A stretch of 12,000 bases of DNA from Bifidobacterium breve. Lineage in GTDB: Bacteria; Actinomycetota; Acidimicrobiia; IMCC26256; PALSA-555. This document shows positions 1 to 6,135 of the stretch, in pieces (the stretch's first letter is position 1; the number at the start of each line of letters is the position of its first letter). The notes beneath the pieces are model-generated. The model saw only the letters and a program-made list of their open reading frames with translations. It searched no databases and was not told the origin of the DNA. The stretch lies in NCBI GenBank assembly GCA_945889545.1, contig CAMDCC010000067.1, positions 1 to 12,000 on the forward strand, written 5' to 3'. A program made the position numbers and the translations under genes.

Positions 1-1
1 C

Positions 2-802
2 TCACTCGGGCACGCTCGCAAGGGGCTCGTCGATGTGCACGAGCAGATCATCGATCACACGCTCGCGCGCCGACGGGAGCGCGATGCGGGGATCATGAAC
101 CTGTTCGCCGATGCGGGGGCCGATGCGGTCGAGCTGGGCTTCGACCAAGACCGCGCGATCCCTTCCGAGGAGTACCCCAAGTCGCAACGCCTGGGATTCG
201 AGAAAGAGATGCTCGGCCTCTATGTGAGCGAGCACCCGCTGCTTGGTGCTGAGGGTCGGCTCAAGCGCCATATCGAATGCACGCTGTCCGAGTTCAAGGA
301 GCTTCGTGACGGCGAGATGCGAGTGGTCGGCGGCATCGTCACCACGCTCTCGCGCAAGTACACGCGCAAGGGCGACCTCATGGCCACCTTCGTACTCGAG
401 GACCTCGGTGCCGCGCTCGAGGTGATGGTGTTCCCGCGCACCATGACCAACTTCGGCCACCTGCTCGAAGACGACGCCATCATCTGTGTGAAGGGCCGCA
501 ATGACCTGCGCGACGAACAACCGAAGATCATCGCGATGGAGATCACTCGTCCCGAGATCACGATGGACTATGAGACCGAGCCGGTGCGCCTGCGAACGCG
601 CGTCACCGCCTTCACCGATGACCGGGTGCAGAAGCTCAAGGACATCCTCATCGAGCACCCCGGCGACAGTGCCGCCTTCGTGCACCTCGAAGGGGTGCAG
701 CGCACCACCGTGATGCGGCTTGCCGACGAATACCGGGTCGAACCGAGCGCCGGCCTCTTCGCCGAGCTCCGAGTCTTGTTCGGCCCAGATTGCTTGCTGT
801 AG
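2..802 (+). CDS. dnaE: DNA polymerase III alpha subunit, C-terminal part (5' end outside window)
   Basis: This is the last 266 residues of the replicative polymerase subunit DnaE; the PHP, palm, fingers and thumb regions lie before the window. The frame is open from base 2 and enters with SLGHARKGL, which matches the helix-hairpin-helix region that ends the polymerase core in actinobacterial DnaE. A linker follows, then the family motif EKEMLGLYVSEHPL (residues 67-80). An OB-fold domain spans about residues 106-183, including VVGGIVTTLSRKYTRKGD and the strand LEVMVFPRTM. The tail (about 195-266) is the small C-terminal domain that typically contacts other replisome subunits. A GTG at base 35 is only an internal codon. 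The gene stops with TAG directly against the stop of the next, convergent gene. The assignment rests on motif order and is firm; whether this is DnaE1 or an error-prone DnaE2 is less certain, but the OB segment and no nearby imuA/imuB favour DnaE1. Confidence 0.93.
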   Translation, partial: SLGHARKGLVDVHEQIIDHTLARRRERDAGIMNLFADAGADAVELGFDQDRAIPSEEYPKSQRLGFEKEMLGLYVSEHPLLGAEGRLKRHIECTLSEFKELRDGEMRVVGGIVTTLSRKYTRKGDLMATFVLEDLGAALEVMVFPRTMTNFGHLLEDDAIICVKGRNDLRDEQPKIIAMEITRPEITMDYETEPVRLRTRVTAFTDDRVQKLKDILIEHPGDSAAFVHLEGVQRTTVMRLADEYRVEPSAGLFAELRVLFGPDCLL

Positions 803-1000
803 CTATCCGTTCGACTTGCGGCCGACGACCTTGCCGACGTTGAAGGCTACGAAGCCGACGACGATGTAGCCGACGAGCGCGATCGCCGCGCGCGCCACGC
901 TCAGGGCAGAGCCGAACAAGAGCCAGGCCAAGAGCGCCAGCACCAGGATCCCGCCGATCTTCGCGGTGACTGGGGTGGTCGGGCGTTCGAGATCGGCCAT
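803..1000 (-). CDS. small two-helix membrane protein, unknown function
   Basis: A 65-residue protein on the minus strand starting MADLERPTTP. A hydrophobic helix lies at about residues 14-36 (IGGILVLALLAWLLFG), a second at about 38-56 (ARAAIALVGYIVVGFVAFNVG), and a basic tail GRKSNG ends the protein. The charge pattern (acidic/polar N-terminus, basic C-terminus) fits a simple membrane hairpin. The frame stays open far upstream, but that extension is translated from the tandem repeat and looks non-coding, so I chose the ATG at 998-1000. No Shine-Dalgarno is visible; TACGCT lies 6 nt before the ATG and could be the -10 of a leaderless transcript. Its stop codon abuts the dnaE stop with no spacer. 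I do not recognise a family. It could be a conserved lineage-specific protein or, less likely, a chance frame; the clean hydropathy pattern argues for a real gene. Confidence 0.6.
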   Translation of the reverse strand: MADLERPTTPVTAKIGGILVLALLAWLLFGSALSVARAAIALVGYIVVGFVAFNVGKVVGRKSNG

Positions 1001-1040
1001 CCGCACAGCGTAGGGCCGACGAGCCTGTGATCCCGTCGTA

Positions 1041-1183
1041 CCCAACCATTGGGTCGCTGCGCTAGGGCGTTGTGTGCCTCTGCCGGATGCTGCGACGCGG
1101 ACGCTCCGCTCCCAAACTGTGGGTCGCTGCGCTAGGGCGTTGTGTGCCTCTGCCGGATGCTGCGACGCGGACGCTCCGCTCCC
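1041..1183. repeat. 70-bp tandem repeat, two copies, in divergent intergenic region
   Basis: Bases 1050-1113 and 1120-1183 are identical over 64 bp, and the period is 70. The remaining six bases of each unit lie in a short dyad at the unit's left end. That dyad is CCCAACCATTGGG in copy 1 (1041-1053) and CCCAAACTGTGGG in copy 2 (1111-1123), so the arms are kept while the middle differs. Each unit also has a second dyad, GCGGACGCTCCGC (1097-1109 and 1167-1179; 5-bp stem, 3-nt loop). The repeat fills most of the 199 bp between the divergent membrane-protein and F420-reductase genes. The period is not a multiple of three, so the two copies read in different frames, which argues against coding. 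I see no transposase or terminal repeats of an insertion sequence. Confidence 0.95.
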
Positions 1184-1199
1184 TGCCATGCTCTCCGCC

Positions 1200-1877
1200 A
1201 TGCAGATTGGGGTGCTGGGTGCGACGGGACCCGCGGGCAAGGGGCTTGCGGCCCGGCTCGCGAGCGTCGGCCACGACGTGATCGCCGGATCGCGGGAGCA
1301 CGAGCGGGCTGCGGCGGCGGTTGCGGCGCTCAGCGGTCGTTGGGCCGAGCGGGTCGCCACGCTGCGACCGGGCGGCAACGCCGAAGCCGCCGCCGCATCC
1401 GACCTGGTCATCGTTGCGACCACCTGGGAAGGCGCCATCGACACGACCCGCGAGCACGCCGCGCTGCTCGTGGACAAGGTCGTCATCTCCATGGCCAACG
1501 GCCTGGAGAAGACCGGCACCGAGTTCCGCCCGGTGCTGCCCGACGCAGGTTCGCTGGCTCAGGCCGTCCAACAGGCCGCCCCCCAAGCGCGCGTGGTCTC
1601 GGCCTTCCACCTGATCCCTGCGGCTGCGTTCGCCGCGCTTGACGTCGAGATGGAGAGCGACGTCGTCGTATGCGCCGACGACGACGACGCCCGCACGAGC
1701 GTCCTGGACCTCATCGTCGGAATCCCGATGCTGCGGGCCTTCGACGGCGGCTCGCTCGCCAATGCCGTCGGACTCGAAGCGTTCGCGTCCGTCCTGCTCA
1801 CGGTGAACCTGCGGCACAAGGGCAAGGGCACGCTCCGCCTGCTCGGCGTCGATGGCTACGGAGCCGGCAAAGAATGA
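1200..1877 (+). CDS. npdG: NADPH-dependent F420 reductase (F420H2:NADP+ oxidoreductase)
   Basis: A 225-residue cytosolic enzyme of the NpdG/Fno family, which moves hydride between coenzyme F420 and NADP(H). The N-terminus is a Rossmann fold, IGVLGATGPAGKGLAARLA (residues 3-21). SR at 31-32 after the second strand is the position that binds the NADP 2'-phosphate. Further family features are LVIVATTWEGA (69-79), KVVISMANGLE (93-103), the segment VVSAFHLIPAAAFAALD (132-148) that resembles the F420-side motif, and the ending LRHKGKGTLRLLGVDG (204-219). The length is typical of the family. I chose ATG 1200 because it starts directly at the Rossmann strand; an in-frame ATG at 1188 would add MLSA, and neither has a clear Shine-Dalgarno. 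The frame upstream runs into the tandem repeat and is rejected. The stop overlaps the mshC start as ATGA, so the two are likely translated together. Confidence 0.85.
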   Translation: MQIGVLGATGPAGKGLAARLASVGHDVIAGSREHERAAAAVAALSGRWAERVATLRPGGNAEAAAASDLVIVATTWEGAIDTTREHAALLVDKVVISMANGLEKTGTEFRPVLPDAGSLAQAVQQAAPQARVVSAFHLIPAAAFAALDVEMESDVVVCADDDDARTSVLDLIVGIPMLRAFDGGSLANAVGLEAFASVLLTVNLRHKGKGTLRLLGVDGYGAGKE

Positions 1878-3070
1878 CGATGCGCCCAGGGAAGATGCGG
1901 CTGTTCGATACTGCGCAGCGTTCCGTCGTGCCCTTCGAACCCGGCGACGTCGTGCGCATGTACGTCTGCGGCATCACGCCGTACGACTCGACCCACCTCG
2001 GGCACGCGGCCACGTATCTGGCCTACGACCTGCTCATTCGACGCCTCGAAGATCTCGGGCATGAAGTGCAGATGGTGCGCAACGTCACCGATGTCGACGA
2101 TTCGATCCTTCCGAAGGCGCGCGAGCTGGGCGTTCCATATCTGGAGCTCGCCGCCTCGGAGCTTGCCCGGTTCCAGGCCGACATGGCCGCTCTGGGGATG
2201 CGCCCACCGATGGCCGAGCCGCGGGCCACGGAGTCGATCGACGGCATGATCGAGCTGATCAACTCGCTGCTCGAGTCAGAGCATGCATACCTCACGCATG
2301 GCACGGTGTTCTTCGACATCTCGACGTTCCCGGCCTTCGGCGACCTCTCGCACTACGGCCGCGATCACATGGTCAAGCTGGCGCGTGCGCGAGGTGGCAA
2401 CCCCGACGACCCCCATCGTCGTGATCCGCTCGACTTCGTGCTTTGGCAGCCGTCGTTGGCCGACGAGCCGGCATGGCGTGCGCCGTTTGGTGTCGGCCGA
2501 CCGGGTTGGCATGTGGAGTGCTCGGTGATGGCGATGCATGCACTCGGGCCGACACTCGATCTGCACGGTGGCGGGACCGACCTGATCTTCCCGCATCACG
2601 AATGTGAGATCGCCCAGAGCGAGAGCGTCACCGGCAAGCCGTTTGTGCGCCACTGGATGCACTCGGCCATGGTGAGCTACGAGGGCGAGAAGATGAGCAA
2701 GTCGCTCGGCAACCTCGTGTTCGTGAGCGATCTGTTGGAGCACGCCGACCCGCGTGCAATCCGGCTTGCGCTCATGCGGCACCACTATCGGGCTGGCTTT
2801 GAGTGGCACGACACCGATCTCGACGAGGGCACTGCGCTCCTGCACCGCCTGGTGGGCGGCGCGAAATGTGCATCGGGAGCCGATCCGGCGCCGTTTGCAG
2901 CGCGTGTGCGCGATGCGCTCGACACCGATCTCGATGCGCCCCGCGCGCTCGAAGCACTCGACGACCTGGCCAGCGCGATCCTCTCGGGTGGCGACGACAC
3001 GTCGGCGCCGGGTGTGCTGCGAGACCTTGGCGCGCTGCTCGGCATCGATTTGAGCGTGCCGGTCACGTAA
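1874..3070 (+). CDS. mshC: L-cysteine:1D-myo-inositol 2-amino-2-deoxy-alpha-D-glucopyranoside ligase (mycothiol synthesis)
   Basis: A 398-residue cytosolic ligase that activates cysteine with ATP and joins it to GlcN-inositol, the third dedicated step of mycothiol synthesis. It is a class I cysteinyl-tRNA synthetase relative. The HIGH-type motif sits in GITPYDSTHLGHAATY (residues 33-48), whose GITPYD...HLGHAATY form is that of MshC, whereas CysS usually has GPTVYD...HIGHAR. Zinc ligands correspond to C32, C216 (in GWHVECSVMA) and H241 (FPHHE). KMSKS is at 273-277, followed by LGNLVFVSDL, also MshC-like. At about 400 residues it is shorter than CysS (about 460) and lacks a full anticodon-binding tail. 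The start at 1874 overlaps the npdG stop (ATGA), with GGAG 10 nt upstream; ATG 1880 and 1895 are alternatives. A 45-nt gap separates it from thrS. CysS is the main alternative and is unlikely. Confidence 0.88.
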   Translation: MTMRPGKMRLFDTAQRSVVPFEPGDVVRMYVCGITPYDSTHLGHAATYLAYDLLIRRLEDLGHEVQMVRNVTDVDDSILPKARELGVPYLELAASELARFQADMAALGMRPPMAEPRATESIDGMIELINSLLESEHAYLTHGTVFFDISTFPAFGDLSHYGRDHMVKLARARGGNPDDPHRRDPLDFVLWQPSLADEPAWRAPFGVGRPGWHVECSVMAMHALGPTLDLHGGGTDLIFPHHECEIAQSESVTGKPFVRHWMHSAMVSYEGEKMSKSLGNLVFVSDLLEHADPRAIRLALMRHHYRAGFEWHDTDLDEGTALLHRLVGGAKCASGADPAPFAARVRDALDTDLDAPRALEALDDLASAILSGGDDTSAPGVLRDLGALLGIDLSVPVT

Positions 3071-3115
3071 CTGTTCGCGGGTTTGGCGAAGCCCGCTAGT
3101 ACCGTCGTTGTGGAC

Positions 3116-5122
3116 ATGGCTGACATCACCATCACGCTGCCCGACGGGTCGACGCGGGATGTACCGAAGGGCACGACCGCCGGTGAGGTCGCGGCTTCGA
3201 TCGGACGGGGATTGGCCAAGGCTGCGCTGGCGGCGACGGTTGACGGCGAGGTGATCGATCTCGACCGGCCGATCGAGCACGACGCCAGCATCGCGATCGT
3301 CACGCCCGACACGCCGGCTGGTCGTGAGGTGTTACGGCATTCCACGGCTCATGTTCTGGCACAGGCGGTCACCGATCTGTACCCAGGAGCCAAGTACGCG
3401 ATCGGGCCTGCCATCGAAGACGGCTTCTATTACGACTTCGAGCTCCCCGACGACGCACGGTTCAGCGATGAGGCTCTAGGTCGCGTCGAAGCGCGGATGC
3501 GCGAGATCGTCAAAGCCGACCAGCCTTTCGAGCGGTCCGAGGTCGGCCGCGACGAGGGACTCGCGCAGTTCGCGGATCAGCCGTACAAGCGAGACATCAT
3601 CGAGAAGGTCGACGCTTCGGAGATTGGGGCGTCGGAAGTAGGGGAGGGGACGGTCGTCTCGCTCTATCGCAATCGCCGAAACCCGACTGGGGGCGACGGT
3701 GGCGACGCGTTCGTGGACCTCTGCCGTGGTCCGCACGTGCCGTCGACCAAGAGGCTCGGCGCGTTCAAGCTCACGAAGGTGGCCGGCGCGTACTGGCGCG
3801 GCGACGAGCACGGACCGATGCTCCAGCGCATCTACGGCACGGCCTGGGAGTCGAAGCAGGCGCTCGAGGAGCACCTCCATCGCCTGGTTGAGGCCGAGAA
3901 GCGTGACCACCGTCGGCTCGGTGCCGAGCTCGACCTGTTCTCGTTCCCGGAAGAGATCGGCTCCGGGCTCGCGGTCTTCCATCCCAAGGGCGCGCTCGTG
4001 CGCAAGATCATGGAGGACTACTCGCGCCAGCGCCACGAAGCCGGCGGGTACTCGTTCGTGAACTCTCCGCACATCACGAAGTCGAACCTCTTCGAGACGT
4101 CAGGCCACCTTGATTGGTTCGCGGACGGCATGTTCCCACCGATGACGCTCGACGAAGGCGGTGGTGGCGTGGGAACGAAGTACTACCTGAAGCCGATGAA
4201 CTGCCCGTTCCACATCCTCATCTTCCGTAGTCGTCAGCGTTCGTACCGTGAGCTCCCGCTCCGCATGTTCGAGTTCGGAACTGTGTACCGCTACGAGAAG
4301 TCGGGCGTCGTGCACGGGCTCACGCGCGTGCGAGGCATGACCCAGGACGACGCGCACATCTTCTGCTCGAAGGAAGAGATGGCTGGCGAGCTGCACTCGC
4401 TGCTCATCTTCGTGCTCGAGCTGTTGCGCGACTACGGGCTGAACGACTTCTACCTCGAGCTGTCCACGAAGCCCCCCGGCAAGGGCGTTGGTACCGACGA
4501 GGAGTGGGAAGAGGCCACCGACGCGCTGCGTGCCGCAGCGCAGGCGATGGGCCTCGAACTCACGCTCGATGAGGGTGGCGGCGCGTTCTACGGCCCGAAG
4601 ATCTCTGTACAAGCTCGCGACGCGATCGGGCGTACGTGGCAGCTCTCGACCATCCAGGTCGACTTCCAACTCCCGCAGCGTTTCGACATCGAGTACGTGG
4701 GCGCCGACAACGAGCGCCATCAGCCGATCATGATCCACCGCGCGCTCTTCGGCGCGATCGAGCGATTCTTCGCGATCCTCCTCGAGCACTATGCGGGCGC
4801 GTTCCCCATGTGGTTGGCGCCCGTGCAGGTGACGGTGCTGCCGGTCGCCGATCGTCACGACGAGTACGCGGTGCAGATCACCGATCGTCTCCGGTCGCAA
4901 GGCTTCCGGACCGAGATGCACGATGCTCACACCGACACGCTTGGGGCCCGCATTCGCGACGCGAAGATGCAGAAGGTGCCGTACGTGCTTGTCGTGGGGG
5001 ACGACGACATCGAGCACGGCACGGTCGGAGTGAACGAGCGTGGATCCGACGAGCCGCGGCGCGGCGTGCCCGTCGCCGAGCTCGTCGACCAGCTCACGAC
5101 AGCAGCAGCTGCGCGAGCGTGA
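3116..5122 (+). CDS. thrS: threonyl-tRNA synthetase
   Basis: A full-length class II synthetase of 668 residues that charges tRNA-Thr. Domains in order: TGS (about 1-62, MADITITLPDGSTRDVPKGT), editing domain with HSTAH (75-79) and CRGPH (C203, H207), catalytic core, and anticodon-binding domain (about 567-662, QVTVLPVADRHDEYA). The active-site zinc ligands are C363 (KPMNCPFH), H414 (DDAHIF) and H541 (MIHRALFG). Motif 2 is TVYRYEKSGVVHGLTRVRG (389-407) and motif 3 is HRALFGAIERFFAIL (541-555). ATG 3116 gives the standard N-terminus; GTG 3110 and TTG 3083 are in frame and possible. No Shine-Dalgarno is present, but TAGTAC (3097-3102) lies 7 nt before GTG 3110, so a leaderless transcript from there is conceivable. 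The stop overlaps the HIT gene start as GTGA. In mycobacteria thrS likewise leads the PIM gene cluster. Confidence 0.97.
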   Translation: MADITITLPDGSTRDVPKGTTAGEVAASIGRGLAKAALAATVDGEVIDLDRPIEHDASIAIVTPDTPAGREVLRHSTAHVLAQAVTDLYPGAKYAIGPAIEDGFYYDFELPDDARFSDEALGRVEARMREIVKADQPFERSEVGRDEGLAQFADQPYKRDIIEKVDASEIGASEVGEGTVVSLYRNRRNPTGGDGGDAFVDLCRGPHVPSTKRLGAFKLTKVAGAYWRGDEHGPMLQRIYGTAWESKQALEEHLHRLVEAEKRDHRRLGAELDLFSFPEEIGSGLAVFHPKGALVRKIMEDYSRQRHEAGGYSFVNSPHITKSNLFETSGHLDWFADGMFPPMTLDEGGGGVGTKYYLKPMNCPFHILIFRSRQRSYRELPLRMFEFGTVYRYEKSGVVHGLTRVRGMTQDDAHIFCSKEEMAGELHSLLIFVLELLRDYGLNDFYLELSTKPPGKGVGTDEEWEEATDALRAAAQAMGLELTLDEGGGAFYGPKISVQARDAIGRTWQLSTIQVDFQLPQRFDIEYVGADNERHQPIMIHRALFGAIERFFAILLEHYAGAFPMWLAPVQVTVLPVADRHDEYAVQITDRLRSQGFRTEMHDAHTDTLGARIRDAKMQKVPYVLVVGDDDIEHGTVGVNERGSDEPRRGVPVAELVDQLTTAAAARA

Positions 5123-5613
5123 CGCTCGAACGGCTCTGGGCTGGGTGGCGCTCCGAGTACGTGGGGAGCGTCGGTGCCGAGGACGACGGCGGCGAGTGTC
5201 TCTTCTGCGGACTCGCCGCTTCACCCGACGACGAGGCGCTGGTGGTGGCTCGGGGTGCGGGAGTGTTCGCGGTGCTGAACCTCTACCCGTACACGTCGGG
5301 GCACCTCATGGTCGCGCCCGTGGAGCATGGTGCCGATCTCGAGGCGTTGACGCCGGATGTTGCGGGTGCGCTGATGGAGATGACGCAGCACGCGGCAGCC
5401 GCGATCAAGGCCGCGTACACGCCCGATGGTTTGAACATCGGGATGAACCTCGGGCGCGCGGCCGGTGCCGGGGTCCCAGGCCACCTCCACATGCATGTGG
5501 TGCCCCGTTGGGCGGGCGACACCAACTTCATGACCACGACGGCCGAAGTGCGCGTCCTGCCGGAATCGTTGCCCGTCACGCTCGATCGGCTCCGCATGGC
5601 CTGGCAGGAATAG
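5119..5613 (+). CDS. HIT-family protein, probable Ap4A phosphorylase (Rv2613c type)
   Basis: A 164-residue histidine-triad protein. The catalytic triad HLHMHVVPRW lies at residues 122-131 (H122, H124, H126), preceded by GVPG. A CLFC pair (C27, C30) matches the zinc site of this branch, and NLYPYTSGHLMVAP (54-67) is the usual HIT strand and loop. WAGDTNFM after the triad is typical of the actinobacterial proteins represented by Rv2613c, reported to phosphorolyse diadenosine tetraphosphate. The start is GTG 5119, which shares four bases with the thrS stop (GTGA), so translational coupling is likely. The frame stays open further upstream, but only inside thrS in another frame. The position directly after thrS is conserved with mycobacteria. 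The HIT fold is certain; substrate identity is inferred from the family and context. Confidence 0.92.
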   Translation: MTLERLWAGWRSEYVGSVGAEDDGGECLFCGLAASPDDEALVVARGAGVFAVLNLYPYTSGHLMVAPVEHGADLEALTPDVAGALMEMTQHAAAAIKAAYTPDGLNIGMNLGRAAGAGVPGHLHMHVVPRWAGDTNFMTTTAEVRVLPESLPVTLDRLRMAWQE

Positions 5614-5624
5614 CGTCGCCGTCA

Positions 5625-6107
5625 ATGCCGCAAGACGACACGGGCGACACCCTTCCTGAGGATCTCGACGTCACCGCGTATGTGGGGCCGTACGTGTTCC
5701 CCGACATCCGCCGCCGCCGCATTGCCGGTGCGCTGCACGCGTTGAGCGCAGTGATCGCGCTGGCCGCGGGGTTGGCGAGCGACAACTCGGGCCTCGTGAT
5801 CGCGGGAGTGCTCCTTGGGGCGATCGCGGGTTACCACGTCCTCGCCGGGTGGCACGTCGAACTCGATCAGACGGCTGCGTTGGCCGCGGCGAGTCGGGCG
5901 GTGGGGTTCCCGGTCGGTCACGCCTCGGCCCAGCTCGGGTGGCGCGGACTGCGCTCGCGGCCGTCGTGGCGCATCCTGCTCTATTCAGCCGACGCGCCGC
6001 CCACCCAGCGCGGCCTCGTAGAGGTCGACGCGGTCGACGGCAAGATCCTCGGTCAGTACGCCGAGGACAACCCCGAGGACTGGTCGCAGTACGGCATCAC
6101 CGAGTAG
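5625..6107 (+). CDS. two-TM membrane protein with possible PepSY-like C-terminal domain, unknown function
   Basis: A 160-residue protein starting 11 nt after the HIT gene and probably in the same transcript. Residues 1-30 are acidic and soluble (PQDDTGDTLPEDLDVTAYVG), then an RRRR patch at 29-32. Two hydrophobic helices follow (about 33-51 and 56-75), with an arginine-poor turn between them. The soluble remainder (about 78-160) has the layout of a PepSY-like module: a helix TAALAAASRAVGFPVG, a strand PSWRILLYS, then LVEVDAVDGKIL (131-142), close to the VDA.tGeVl ending of that fold. The acidic tail is EDNPEDWSQYGITE. The ATG at 5625 has no good Shine-Dalgarno (AGGAA is 14 nt away). The basic patch before helix 1 suggests that the N-terminus is cytoplasmic. 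I do not recognise a named family; the PepSY reading is by eye and tentative. No equivalent is known to me in the mycobacterial cluster. Confidence 0.75.
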   Translation: MPQDDTGDTLPEDLDVTAYVGPYVFPDIRRRRIAGALHALSAVIALAAGLASDNSGLVIAGVLLGAIAGYHVLAGWHVELDQTAALAAASRAVGFPVGHASAQLGWRGLRSRPSWRILLYSADAPPTQRGLVEVDAVDGKILGQYAEDNPEDWSQYGITE

Positions 6108-6135
6108 CTACGCCGAAGCGGGCCTTGTAGCTACT
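6103..6135. terminator. hairpin between convergent genes, possible bidirectional terminator
   Basis: AGTAGCTAC (6103-6111) and GTAGCTACT (6127-6135) form a 9-bp perfect stem around 15 nt. Within the loop, AAG (6116-6118) and CTT (6124-6126) can extend pairing. Both stop codons (plus-strand TAG 6105-6107 and minus-strand TAG at 6131-6133) lie in the stem. There is no T-run on either side, so it is not a classical intrinsic terminator, but such hairpins without U-tails are common at convergent ends in actinobacteria. Function is inferred from position only. Confidence 0.5.

Noticed and set aside
1074..1199. Upstream extension of the F420 reductase through the tandem repeat
   Set aside because: The repeat period is 70, so the copies are in different frames and give unrelated peptides; the Rossmann fold begins right at ATG 1200.
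1874..3070. Cysteinyl-tRNA synthetase (cysS)
   Set aside because: The GITPYD...HLGHAATY motif, the KMSKSLGNLVFVS segment and the length near 400 residues fit MshC better than CysS.
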